DNA of 64,000 nucleotides from assembly GCA_942159475.1 (NCBI GenBank), contig OW804095.1, positions 147,230,314 to 147,294,313 of the forward strand, read 5' to 3'. Source of the DNA: Sthenelais limicola (taxonomy: Eukaryota > Annelida > Polychaeta > Phyllodocida > Sigalionidae). Each line of letters starts with the position of its first letter. Position 1 is the first letter of the stretch. Positions 22,641 through 33,680 of the stretch are shown here, one piece after another. The notes beneath the pieces were generated by a model, which made no database searches, was not told the origin of the DNA, and saw only the letters and a list, made by a program, of their open reading frames with translations. The position numbers and the translations under genes were made by a program.

Positions 22641-22757
22641 GTGGGGCGGTGGCGGGGGGAGGCGGGGGGCGGGGTGAGGTGGGGTGAGGCGGGTGAGGCG
22701 GGGGGAGGCAGGGGAGGCGGGGGGGGGGGGGGGGGGGTGAGGGGGGGGGGGGGGGCT
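22641..22757 (+). repeat. G-rich low-complexity tract with long poly-G runs
   Basis: GGGGAGGC/GGGGTGAGG units lead into runs of 18 and 15 G separated by TGA. There are many four-run G-quadruplex possibilities on the plus strand. The small Gly-rich frame here is a by-product. Confidence 0.9.
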
Positions 22758-22899
22758 GAGACCCTTTCAGTACTACTTACATTGCTCCCGCCCCAGACCC
22801 CACCAGGACGGGAGATCTCCTTGGCACCTCTGGTTTAAGCTTCGGCGAAGCAACCATACTCATCTATTGCAGTAATGTAGTGACCATTTTGGGTCTAAA

Positions 22900-23493
22900 T
22901 AAATGAATCAATCAATCAACCACTACCTTTCTTCAAACACACATTTTCAATCCTCCCGATTCCTTACTATACTTAATTATTGCTTATTAACAATTGTTCT
23001 ATTAAAATAATAGCTTGTAACAATCGTGGCAATTCCTGAATAGACAATAGCCTCTGTTTCGCCTTAGCTTTCAAACATGAAAAAATGATGCCACACACAC
23101 ATGCGTATATGTGTGCGCGAAATGGGCATTGACAAGTGTTAAAACTTAAACTTGTGTGATTGCTGCTATACTAATAGGATAGTGTATTCACGGAGACCAT
23201 CGTTGGCACACAGCAATATTACTATATCAAGACAGAATCAGGTTGGAATAGGCATCTGTCAAACATCTGTGATTTTGATACAAATAGATATATATTTATT
23301 TACCACATTATGAAAAAAGAAGTCAAAATATAATATGGAAATATTTAGTAAAATGGCAAGTACTTGAATAAATCATGTAGCATATGCACGGTATATTTAC
23401 TTTAGGCTTCATCTGAATCATTTCCTATAACTCAGTTAATATCTGGAGATAACTTTACTAATTTACGCACAAAGACTCTTAAAAAATGAATAA
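22900..23493. other. intergenic, no gene seen
   Basis: AT-rich sequence with no supportable frame or repeat copy. Confidence 0.4.
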
Positions 23494-24528
23494 AAATTAG
23501 TTTCATGGTAACATATGGTGCCCCTATTCCGTCACCCCCTTGAATTACACATAGCTTGCTCAGAAACTACTGAATTTTGACCTGTGTTCCCGTCTCCATT
23601 TTCGAAATACATTTGTTTGCTATTGAAATGCAAATTTCTAGCATTGTTAATTGATTTGTAGTTTCAAGCATCAAAGGTTTCTTCAAACAAAGTCAAAATG
23701 ACGGAATAAGGACACCGATGTCCTTATTCCGTTACCTGGGGTGTCCATATTCAGTCAGGGTGTCCTTAAACCGTCATGGGATTCCCTATCTCTGTCATGG
23801 CTATTTTTCGCATGCAAAATCACTTAGTTATTGATTGAAAATATGTAGGCCTATACTTGACTTTCAGATAAAGAACAATTACTAAGAGGAATTAATATAA
23901 TAGAAATAGGCCTACATACAAATGATGTAAGAACATTAGATCTAGGCTAGTGTAGGCAATAAGTCATTCAACAACAAATCGTCAGAGGCTAAATATGCGC
24001 AATATTAATGGTTTAAAAATAGCTTAATTTTTTTTAAAATAACCAGAATTAGTGCACCCGATTGCCTGAGTTGTGGCTAGCGTGGATTTATCTATCTTCC
24101 CCTCCCCTCCCCATGACTTTGCCCCCTCCCCCTCCCCTTCCCAGCCGCCCCCCTCTCTCTCACACACACACTCCCTCCTTTCCCTATCCCATATCAGTTC
24201 CTCCTTGGTCACTTAGATAGAAAGAGGCTGACACATTCCCTTGCTATCAAAATTCGTTTGGCAAATAGGGTTTACCCAAGGGGACAGCAATCTCTCCCGT
24301 TTCGTGATCACCTAACTTTAAAGGTTTCTTTCATAATAAAATTGTATAGCTAGATCCCTCGAAAATGGACCAAATTAGAGAATATACGCTATATTTTATA
24401 AATACATCCACCTACTATATCTGCCCTTAGTCACGGTAGTAACTTAGTGTAGGAAGGTGGGGACTAGTTGAAAAAAATGACGGAATTAGGGACGGAATAA
24501 GGGCACCATACGTTTTGAAACTAATTTG
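23494..24528. mobile_element. 1.03-kb inverted-repeat element
   Basis: The left end AAATTAGTTTCATGGTAACA then TATGGTGCCCCTATTCCGTC pairs with the inverted right end AAATTAGTTTCAAAACG then TATGGTGCCCTTATTCCGTC. A further internal inverted pair (GACGGAATAAGGACA and TGTCCTTATTCCGT) lies at 23700-23735. No coding capacity. Confidence 0.7.
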
Positions 24529-25860
24529 AATCAGACCTGTTTGAAGAAATTACCATTTTTCACTCCACTGGACACCAAAAAATAGAATTGACCATATATA
24601 TATAAGGTTTTAATCTAGCCTAGCCCATATGATAATTTTCATGAACTATATATCGATCATCAATAGGCCTAGGCTATACCATAGGCCTTCCTAGGACTAG
24701 ATCTACACTGATTTAGGCCTAGGCACCTACAGCGCCGCCCACAGTGCCACCTAGTGTAACAGTTAGCAATGCTTTTATTCAAAGGATTGTTTCGCCGGCC
24801 AGCGCTCATTAGGCTAGGTCTACCTCCAGCTTCAAATTGGAGTTTCTCACCCAAACTCACCAGGTAAGTACTATTATCGTATTACAATCTACCATGATAT
24901 GACAGGGATCACGCTCATTAGTATCATTCATTAGCATCTGCTCTAATTTATTGTTAATTACTTACGCAACCGTCCAAGGTGATTTTAATTCCAACATGGC
25001 CGCCAAACAAACGGGTACAAGTGATGACCACCCCTTACCAGGACCGCCTGCCGCCGCCCATCGACGTGCGCCGCCTCCCATGAGGCGGCATGCTAAAATT
25101 CTGTCGGTCTCATCATGACCGCCCTATCATGACTGCCCCTACCATAACTAAACTACACAATAATTGTCTGGAATAATCAAATCTAAATGCGCAAAGATCA
25201 GCGTGGGGTATAAGATATAATATGAATTCTAGGCTAATAAATTCTAGGCTAGCATTTCTTTGTGTCTTAGTGTAGTGTTGCAGTGCCAGTGAGCGACAAA
25301 TCGCACAGGTGTGAGGAATGCTTCTGCCACCTTCACCTCCCACAATGTAAGTTAATGTACGTGAGAAAACAAATAATTATCTGGGTCAAGTTAAGAACTA
25401 TATTTCTAACGATTTGTATACAGTGTCAGGGGTCGTAGTAAGCCTTGGGTCAGTACTAGCATTGTGGACAACCTATCCAAGATTGATACAATTGTAGAAG
25501 TAAAAACAAGATTGAGCTTTTATCTTAATGCATAATAGAGGATTGAGTTCCATTAAATGTAACATATAGGAGACAAGAACAGTTAAGAGCAACAACTAAA
25601 CAAAGAACATTTGGTTGATTGATTTTAAATATAACTTGACTGGTATTTAGTAATTAACGAGACAATGTGATGTAGTAGTGAATAACCTCAAGGGGAGGCG
25701 GCATGGTATGTAAGGGGGGTGACGGGAGAGATTGGTTAGAAGAGTTTTCAAAAAGTGTTTGAACATGCACTGTGAAAGCATATTAGCAGATCATTGAATA
25801 CAACATTGAATCGAATGTAATTATTTAAGTTCTAAATCAATTAATTATAGTTTAGTGGCC
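24529..25860. other. intergenic, no gene seen
   Basis: Mixed sequence with a GC-rich patch (25010-25090) but no convincing frame or splice structure. Confidence 0.35.
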
Positions 25861-25990
25861 ACGCTATCTCTCTCCCTCCCCCTCTCTCTCCCTCCCTATG
25901 CGCCCCCTCCTCCTCCTCCTCCTCCTCCTCCTCCTCTCTCCCTCCCTCGGAATAGAGAGAGAGAGAGCGGAGCATAAGGAGAGAGAGGAG
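25861..25990 (+). repeat. CT/CCT microsatellite and GA tract
   Basis: TCTCTCCCTC-type units, then about nine CCT triplets (25908-25935), then GAGAGA runs. Confidence 0.9.
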
Positions 25991-27654
25991 GAGAGGAGGT
26001 TCTTTTTCCACAAATTACATCTGTTGAGGATTTCATTAAGAAGTAATTTTATTGGTAGAATCGATCAACGACCAGTTATAGTTATATACTCCATTGAAGT
26101 AGACCTGGTTATGTTAAGATTGGCGGGGGTTACTTGGTAGAGAGAAAGAGAGAGTGAGACTATGAGATGAATATTGTTTGGGGAAATTACAATAACGAGG
26201 AGGGTGGGGGGATAAGTATCACAATGTTACAACTAGTGTAACACAAAAGGTAACAAAGTAATGAAGTTTAACGATGTATTTATTCATGGTACAAATATAC
26301 AGAGTAATGGTATAACCTTGGTGTTAATCAGGCAGGCAACTAATGAGTAAGGAGTCAGAGAACCCCTTATATCCTAGGGGAGGCTTACCATCAGGTCCGC
26401 CTCCCACCCTCATTGGGGGGGCGTGGCCAGCCCAATGGGGGTGAGGGATTGCTCATTTTTTAGGGATTGCTGAGGTAGCCTCCATGGAGGTAGGAGCTAC
26501 AGTGAAGGTATAGGCATATGGCCATTAATGATTAAAATTTTAGGTACCTTGATATATCATCCACCAATTACTATACATCACTCTGCCAAATATAAATTAT
26601 ATTCATTCATTAGCACCTGGTTCCATTCTCTCTATGTATTGTCCACTGATTACATCACACCATGTCCCATAATACACATGAATACAGATCTTTTGTTAAC
26701 TTCATACCAAGGCCAACGATAATCTAGAACCCTCTTCATTCCATCAAGTGTGAAATATGTTACATGGAAATATCATTTTTAATATTTAAAACAGTAGATT
26801 TTAGACAGTAATTTTAATGAAGATTTCTTTTTTCATTTAATTTCTAATATTATTGTGTTCACCACAATAGTCATTCCATGTATGTACTTGCCATGTTAAA
26901 GAATATGATGTGATATAATTGTGTTCATTTTCTTATGATTTCAGGAACTTCGACGCTAAAGAACAATAGGATTCATGAGGTCTGGGGATGGTTTCATGAT
27001 GAAGCAAAGTTATATCATTCCACAACGCACCTGCCATGCTGACGATCAACCCCCAAAATGGTTCAAAGTCCAGTGAAGCAGAATGACACTAGCAACTAGA
27101 TGGTACCTCATATCACTAGAGGCAGACCTGATCTTGATCTCTGCACCTTTAATTCATATATATCAATCGCAAGGTTATTGATGTATATCCCTCATGAAAT
27201 GGGGATTAGTTCTACATAGATGTAGGAATACATAGAACAATGCTATGATATTAGCATAATAAGTGATCTTGGAAATGTGATGATAACGGTAATAATAATG
27301 AGTGTTAACTGTTTAGATGTTTAGTTTTAAAGTATTTAGATTAACAGCAATGCATTTTGAATGACCAGAGAGAGAAATTAGATATGTTATGCATCCGTGT
27401 GCATTGGATTATTGTAGTAATGCTCTGCAATGTAATTCTGATGTGTTTGAGAGAGGTAGTGCTGTAGTGATACATTTAAGTGCTCTGTTCTGAAGTGTTT
27501 GCATGTTAAAAATCCTCTATTGTCTATGCTAATAGTTTTATCTATTGATGTGGTCAAGATGTTACTTATCAATATTATAATTATTGTTATAAGCTATTGA
27601 TGTAAAAGAAACAAAGGGAGTAAGTATAATATAATTTCAGTCATTACTATAAGA
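25991..27654. other. intergenic, no gene seen
   Basis: AT-rich, with a small GC-rich inverted patch at 26375-26450. No frame above 65 codons and no recognisable domain. Confidence 0.35.
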
Positions 27655-28395
27655 TAAATCCCCTCCTCTCCTCACCCACTTTATTACACTCACCTCATCT
27701 CATCCCCTCATCCCCACCCCTATCTCGCCCCTCTCCTACTATGCTAATCCCATCTCATCCACAAACCCATCTCATAACCTCCCCACCCGCATCTAGCCCC
27801 ATCCCTTCTCCCCTCACCCCTCTCATAACCTCTCACCCTATACTCCACTCAGCCCCCCTTATAGACCCAGCACATCTCACCCTCCTCCAGTCACCCCCAC
27901 TCACCTACTCCACTAATGCCATCTCACCCTAAGCCTCTCATGTCATCTCACCCTACTCCACTCACCCCCTCACCCCCACTCCTCCCCTTACCCCGTCTAA
28001 CATTCTCAACTCACCCAATCTTGTGCCCTCACCCCATTTTGCCCCACCCCTACTCCACTCACTCTCCTTATATCCACACCCCATCTCACCCTACTCCCCT
28101 CACCCCATCTAACCATACACCTTTCACTCATCTCATCCCATCTCACCCTACTCCCCCATCCCTTCTCATCCCATCTCACCCTACTCTACTCACACGCCCC
28201 ATCTCACCCCTCTCCCTCATCCCCCCTCATAGCCCTACCCCATCTTACCCCTCTCCCTCACCTCCTCTCATAGCCCTACCCCATCTCACCCCTCTCTCTC
28301 ATCCCCCCTCATAGTCCTACCCCATCTCACCCCTCTCCCTCACCTCCTCTCATAGCTTTACGCCATCTCACCCCTCTCTCACCCCTCTTTTGCCG
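27655..28395 (+). repeat. degenerate pyrimidine-rich repeat (CATCTCACCCTACTCC-like)
   Basis: About 740 bp of C/T-rich sequence in which CATCTCACCC, CTCATAGCCCTACCC and CACTCACC recur irregularly. The Pro/Ser-rich open frames are artefacts. Confidence 0.9.
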
Positions 28396-29020
28396 ACATA
28401 AAATTTCATCACTTTGGCTGACATCGTTGTCACCTTCAATGTGGGATAATATTTGATTTGATGTGAAAACGATTCATATTCTAATTACCTATACATACAG
28501 ATCGATTTGTAATAAAAAAAATTGCTCTGATTACTGAGTTTTTAATGATGGGGGACGAAATTACACAAAATCATAAGTAGCCTACCCGATGTAGGCTAGA
28601 TACCCTGTACCCCGATGTATGTACAATTAGTTTTCCCTATATTTATGTTAGTTGTATTTTCGTTGTTTTTCACACATTCTGGTCATGTCATGTATGTATG
28701 TATGTATGAATGTATTGTATGTATATGTGCGTACCTGTATTTGTGGAGATGATAATTGAATAATAAAGGAGTACACTGTATATAATGTCACCATTTTCTT
28801 GTCTTCTCTTGCTCCTATTTCGCCGATAATAACTCATCTTTTTTTATACAATATGGTACAGTACAGTACAGTAATTGCAATATAATATTGGATATAAACA
28901 AACCATAATTAAAGCTAATATTTCCGTTTTCACCCTGCCGCCCCCCGCGCGAAAATCACCATCGCCGTCCCCCCCTGAAGCCTGGCCCACGACGCTCCCG
29001 CTGCGCTAAAAATAGATTTC
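28396..29020. other. intergenic, with a TATG microsatellite
   Basis: A short (TATG)n lies at 28690-28720, with AATAAAG near 28760. No gene seen. Confidence 0.4.
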
Positions 29021-29193
29021 TGAGTGCAAAAAAAGCCCGTTCTATTGCAGTCACATAGCGTTTTCATTGCGCAATGGCTATTGCGGTCACATAGCGCAAT
29101 AAATGGTTACACCCATTGCGGTCACATTGCACAATCATTGCGCTATGTGAACGCAATAGTGAGTGCAATGATTGCACTCAAATGCCCATAGGG
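29021..29193 (-). repeat. ATTGCGCAAT-rich subterminal repeats
   Basis: Dense ATTGCGGTCACAT, ATTGCGCAAT and GAGTGCAATGATTGCACTC words lead to the terminus TGCCCATAGGG. They mirror the left end at 21403. Confidence 0.8.
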
Positions 29194-29195
29194 AT

Positions 29196-29537
29196 AGGGG
29201 ACTTTCAAGTCAGCCATTTTGAATCACGTTTCGCAAGGAACTATGGGAGTTGTATGTCAGTGTAAAAGCTAAAGAAAACAGTTTACGTTCAGCATGTAAT
29301 ATTTAACAGTGATCTCATGTAAATAGCCATATATAAATAGCCGTTTTACATGTTCATGAAATAAGACTTCCTGTTTCCCATAATGCATTTGGCTTTTGTA
29401 GATCCTTTACACAACCTATGATATTGGTGAAAAGATCCTTGCATTTCTTTGATGAAAATGTTGCTAAATATTGGTATGTCAGATTTGAACTGTATCTATC
29501 CCAGTATACACTGTAACAGTCAGACATGCACATCCCC
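29196..29537 (-). mobile_element. 340-bp repeat, family 3
   Basis: Begins AGGGGACTTTCAAGT directly next to the family 7 right end. It shares CAGCCATTTTGAATC, GAACTATGGGAGTTG and a CATGCACATCCCC-like end with the other copies. Confidence 0.7.
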
Positions 29538-30324
29538 GATTACTGTAGAAAGATTAAATGTTATTGAAGAATTGTGGGTCATTCTCCGTAATAGTTAGGG
29601 TCAGTAGTTGAGCGAGAAAATGAATCAACGCAACACACAGAGATGTATGCCTCAAGTCAGCCGAACCAGTTAAAAGAGGTCGCTGTAATCAATTTGGTTT
29701 ATTTTTATATATAGACAGATTACAACGGGTACACAGGGCCTGGGCTGATTGGCTTGTCCTGGCTGGACCAATTAACTACCAGGTGAGATAAGAGATCCAA
29801 TCAGCCACAGGATAACAATGAACATGAAATATTAAAACGAGGGTCAGAGTGACCACTGCCACACCTGACCAATCCCTTTGTGTAGTGACCAGGTCACATG
29901 GCTATCTCCCCTCCCGCTTACCAATCAATACCCCCTCCCCTGACCTTGCGGTCAGTCCCTCCCCTCCCTTCCCACGTGATCAACCTTGAGATAACGGTCA
30001 GACCTGGACCTCACTTGTACATTTGAACTTTTAGTGATAAGCGATCCATGAGTGTTGTGGCGGTAAGAAAGTTTAATTAGCCTTCTCGTTGGAAGGGGGT
30101 GTGGCAGGTGTATGTCTGAATGAGACTAACAATGAAAACAAAAAATAATGACAACTTTCTCCTCATATTTTACACTATATTCATGATTAGTTGAATATAC
30201 TACTCATACTGATTTTCGCAGATGCTGCACTTCTGCTAGAAAGGGGGAAAAGCACCCTATCAAACCTTGATAAGAGCTGGTGTCATGTCCCAGAACTATC
30301 CAAGCGTTTTCCATAACTTCATCC
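29538..30324. other. intergenic, no gene seen
   Basis: No supportable frame or repeat copy. Confidence 0.4.
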
Positions 30325-30530
30325 TGTAAACGTATTTAATTTTGTGCGGATAAATTTCCATGCACTAACTACTTTGACACCTTTTTTCGCGCGGATTTAA
30401 ATTTATGAACTAAGGAAGCCCCACACCTTGTTATGATTATACCTTTCTCGCAGGATGTATTTTCATGCACAAAGGTTGGTGGACTAAAATAACGGAAATA
30501 AATACTGTGCAAATATTTACAGTATACGGG
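30325..30530 (+). mobile_element. 200-bp MITE, family 5, copy 1
   Basis: Ends CTGTAAACGTATTTA and ATTTACAGTAT. The interior words CGCGCGGATTTAAAT, CGCAGGATGTATTTTC and ACTAAAATAACGGAAATAAA are shared with 38172-38388. Confidence 0.8.
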
Positions 30531-30702
30531 ATGGTAATCATTAACACAGGTAATTGCTAGGAATACAGTACATAGACAACAGGAGCGAGAGGCCATGTGG
30601 ACTGGTAATATTTTTTTATTTTTTTTTTTTTACAAAACATAAATAATTTACAAATAGGCCTCGGCGCAAATGACATGTATTGCAATGATTATATACATAA
30701 TA

Positions 30703-30930
30703 GGGCAACTCCACTATAGGTAAAAAACGGCGCAGACAGGCAAAATTCGTCGCCGACATGACTAAAAATTTGGTGCACACAAATCACTAGTGGAAGAGGG
30801 GTAAAATAGGTTGTCGGCAACACATTTATTTGTTGCTAACAATTGCAAAATATCTAACTTGATTAGATATTTCATCGCAAAAAATTTGTCGCAGCCGTTT
30901 TTTGCCTTTTTTTCCATAGTGGAGTCCCTG
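30703..30930 (+). mobile_element. 230-bp MITE, family 4, copy 2
   Basis: Ends GGGCAACTCCACTATAGG and CCATAGTGGAGTCCCTG, flanked by the perfect 7-bp direct repeat CATAATA (30696-30702 and 30931-30937). The length fits a hAT-like target duplication. Confidence 0.88.
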
Positions 30931-31151
30931 CATAATACCACTGCAACTTACACACACTGGATTGGCGATGAGTTGGTGGTGAGCTAGTGGATAAGAGCTC
31001 TGTCAAATTCTTCATCACCTTGTCATCCCTACATCTTCAGCACAGCAACCATTGACTGGCGATGGGTGGGTGAAGAGAAAATTACATCGGCAAGGCTGGT
31101 GATGAACATTAAACAGGTTTGATATTTCTACTGATAGGATGGGCCATACGT

Positions 31152-31395
31152 ACATGGGGGAAATCGCCAGAAATGTACAATTCACTTTCACTAATCCTCT
31201 CAAATAACCCAAATTTCAGACGAAAATAAAGTTCAAAGCAAAGTTCAACCTAACCAAACAGATTGCTAGAATCAATGCAATGCCAAATATACTCGAATTT
31301 ACCTAGTATTGACCAAATTACAGTCTACTTTAGCAGAATTTACTAAATGTGTACAGCTGCCAATTTTACATTTTCTGAAAATCTGACCCACATGG
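31152..31395 (+). mobile_element. 240-bp MITE, family 1 (subfamily B)
   Basis: The left TIR is decayed (CATGGGGGAAATCGCCAGAA); the right TIR GAAAATCTGACCCACATG is intact. Confidence 0.85.
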
Positions 31396-31407
31396 TCAAT
31401 GGTGTTA

Positions 31408-31608
31408 ATAGGGAGATTTAGCAACCACAACGCACCAACACAACATGAACGCATTACTACCGCTGTGGAGATATCTCGAGAGGCGCTAGGCTGAGGGCAT
31501 CTGCATTGCAGGCCTCTTGAGATATCCCCACAACGGTAATAATCTACTAATAGTTAGTGGATGTGTTAGTGTTGTGTTGGGGCATTGTGGTTGCTAAATC
31601 TCCCTATT
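31408..31608 (+). mobile_element. 200-bp palindromic MITE
   Basis: The left arm AATAGGGAGATTTAGCAACC is inverted at the right as GGTTGCTAAATCTCCCTATT. The arms extend about 80 bp, to AGATATCTCGAGAGGC, with a short spacer. One copy only in this window. Confidence 0.8.
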
Positions 31609-32060
31609 GACCGTAGCAATGCCTTAGCGTTGAGATCACTCATGTAAAAGCAAGAAAATTGATACTATAGTGGCTGCTCTTATTTTTGTTGTCACCCATA
31701 GCAGTCCTCATATCATCTTCGCCAATTATATCATCAATGCATCCTCAATAGATCAACATGATTGTGTTGATGGTGGCCATCATGGAACCCCAACACACAG
31801 AAAAAAGAAAAGAGAGATCAAAAAGAAATATGCTAACTCGATTTTGAAAAGCCAAATTATTTGGAACATTCCAGAACCTGGAAATTTGATTTAGATATAA
31901 GCCTATTGATTTGAATATTGTATGTTTGATTTTCCCACTATTTTCTTAAATTTTGATACGGATTGGGTTGGATTATATTCCCTAGTCGTTTTGTAATGTA
32001 TATTTGCTATGAATGTACCTGTAGTAGATGTTCCTTGGAATGTATGGAAGTGATAGCACT
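31609..32060. other. intergenic, no gene seen
   Basis: AT-rich sequence beyond the GT31 gene's 3' end. Short frames only. Confidence 0.4.
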
Positions 32061-32074
32061 CCGGTGGTGGCCTC

Positions 32075-32080
32075 TTTATT
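32075..32080 (-). terminator. polyadenylation signal of the GT31 gene
   Basis: AATAAA on the minus strand (TTTATT on plus), about 120 bp past the stop codon. It is the first canonical hexamer downstream. Confidence 0.5.
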
Positions 32081-32197
32081 TCTTTTTTAATAGATATTTT
32101 CAATAACAGCTAGGACTAAAAAAACATATAATTGCATACTGTTTTCAGCTGAATAAATATATTTAAAACAAACAAGTCAAACTATTTTCTTGTGAAA

Positions 32198-33625
32198 TTA
32201 AGGTAATTTAATACCAATGAAATAATTGTATAACATGTTCAATCTTTTAGGGTCTTCGTCATGGGAGGTGAAATAAAGAAGTGATTTGTAATTCATTGTA
32301 GGAATTCCATGGTCAGGAACAAAACCTTGCACATTATGACAGCCACTGCCAATAGTTTGCAACACAAAACCAAAGTACATGTCCTCTACTGGGAAAAAGG
32401 GAACATTATGTGAGTACCTTAACATTTCCCTCGTCAGTTCTATGGATGTAACGAATGTTGAACCTAAGGCATATGGTGGCATTGTGGAAAATTCATATTC
32501 ATTTGTGGTTAAATGATTCTGGAACCATGGGAATCGGGGTGTTTTCAAGTCATGGAGACAGAATCCTATTTGGAAATCTAAAAAACTTGGATGGGTTTGA
32601 TATGTATATAGAAGCCTAAGTACATTAGGTAGGTGAACAAAAGTGTCATCAGCTGCACGCATCACCCATTTCACTTGATTACAACTTTCCTTAACCCATC
32701 TATACCCATTGAGTACTTTGTAGGTGAGATTGTAATAATGATCTTTGAAATCTGCTTGTAATATATCTCCATGAACCAAACTCTCTCTTTGGATGATCAT
32801 GTTTTCTTTTTCACTCCAACCACTTCCAAAAAGGAAGACCAGTTTAGATTTGGCCAGTTTGTCTTGTGTCCACGTTCCCCATGTTTGGCGTATTGCAGAC
32901 CTGGCTAGAGATGCTGTGGGCACACTGGTGGCTAGAACTATCAACTGCAGTTCTTTATTCTCACAAATATGCTCAGCAGGCTGAAGGATGAACCTAAAGT
33001 CATTATGAAAGCATTGACGGCACAGGCGACGACGTGGTTCAGAGGGAAATTGTCTTTCCACAAGATGTTTCAGGTGACCGATGAACATATGAAATGGAAT
33101 CACTTCAAAAAGCTTGAGTGGGTCATCACTGGCATATTTCTCCTGCCAATCCTCAAGAAAAATTTGAGTATGCTTTGGGAAAACATCCCCATGTGCTATT
33201 AATTTAGAGAGAGTTGCATTCTTTAAGGAGCTGTCCAGTTTTTTGTCAACCTCTTGCAACATCCTGAGGACTTGCTCTGATTCTGCATTACTTGTTTCTG
33301 TGAAAATAGTATCTACCTCTGGCTTTGCCTGATGGACAATGGGTAACGGGCTCGATCTTAGAGGTGGTGCGGTTCCAAAGGCCATGTATGTAGCTGTTAT
33401 AGGAACATATTTTGCATAATCAACTGTAGCATATTTCTTTTCATCAGGGTTAGATAGAAGCGACCCCTGCTTTGAAAACTTGTATCTCATGTTTGGATTA
33501 TTGCCATCATTTTGGTTGAGATCTGGACCACTGCGTTGAATAGTTACATAGAAAATGAACCAAAGGCATAACAAGAAGTATGGTACCAGCAGTACCCCAT
33601 TGATTTTCGATCTCACAAACCACAT
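32198..33625 (-). CDS. beta-1,3-galactosyltransferase-like (GT31 family)
   Basis: A type II Golgi glycosyltransferase that would add galactose (or GlcNAc/GalNAc) in beta-1,3 linkage from a UDP-sugar. It is a single-exon CDS of 475 residues. A short cytoplasmic tail precedes the anchor VLLVPYFLLCLWFIFYVTI (11-29), followed by a stem of about 190 residues. The catalytic domain shows IVLATSVPTASLARSAIRQT at 229-248, then WGTW at 249-252. Further motifs are DFKDHYYNLTYK at 292-303, the metal/nucleotide-sugar motif as ADDTF at 325-329, YALGSTFV at 385-392 and VEDMYFGF at 413-420. These positions and spacings are typical of GT31. The DxD-like motif is a DD variant, common in the family. A 3' splice site (minus strand TTTTTATTTTCAG, exon from 33658) lies 33 bp upstream of the ATG, suggesting a non-coding first exon. 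Confidence 0.9.
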   Translation of the reverse strand: MWFVRSKINGVLLVPYFLLCLWFIFYVTIQRSGPDLNQNDGNNPNMRYKFSKQGSLLSNPDEKKYATVDYAKYVPITATYMAFGTAPPLRSSPLPIVHQAKPEVDTIFTETSNAESEQVLRMLQEVDKKLDSSLKNATLSKLIAHGDVFPKHTQIFLEDWQEKYASDDPLKLFEVIPFHMFIGHLKHLVERQFPSEPRRRLCRQCFHNDFRFILQPAEHICENKELQLIVLATSVPTASLARSAIRQTWGTWTQDKLAKSKLVFLFGSGWSEKENMIIQRESLVHGDILQADFKDHYYNLTYKVLNGYRWVKESCNQVKWVMRAADDTFVHLPNVLRLLYTYQTHPSFLDFQIGFCLHDLKTPRFPWFQNHLTTNEYEFSTMPPYALGSTFVTSIELTREMLRYSHNVPFFPVEDMYFGFVLQTIGSGCHNVQGFVPDHGIPTMNYKSLLYFTSHDEDPKRLNMLYNYFIGIKLP

Positions 33626-33658
33626 GATGTTCCTTGAGTCTTTGGGTAGCTACCAAAT

Positions 33659-33680
33659 CTGAAAATAAAAAGAGCAAAAG
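33659..33680 (-). promoter_or_regulatory. likely 3' splice site of a 5'-UTR intron (GT31 gene)
   Basis: A minus-strand pyrimidine tract ends TTTTTATTTTCAG at 33659-33660. The exon would start at 33658, 33 bases before the initiator ATG. The donor exon was not located. Confidence 0.45.

Larger units (their letters stand above)
21403..29193. mobile_element. candidate 7.8-kb non-autonomous transposon, family 7 (CCC-N3-GGG ends)
   Basis: The left end CCCTATGGGCACTGAGTGCA and the inverted right end CCCTATGGGCATTTGAGTGC are flanked by AT on both sides (21401-21402 and 29194-29195). Both ends carry subterminal clusters of GTGCAATG or ATTGCGCAAT words. No transposase-like frame occurs inside; the interior holds microsatellites, G-rich runs and a separate 1-kb inverted-repeat element. 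The same style of termini bounds 58383-60729. It could instead be two unrelated solo ends. Confidence 0.5.

Noticed and set aside
32793..33202. Plus-strand frames inside the GT31 gene
   Set aside because: Antisense shadows of a well-supported minus-strand coding region.
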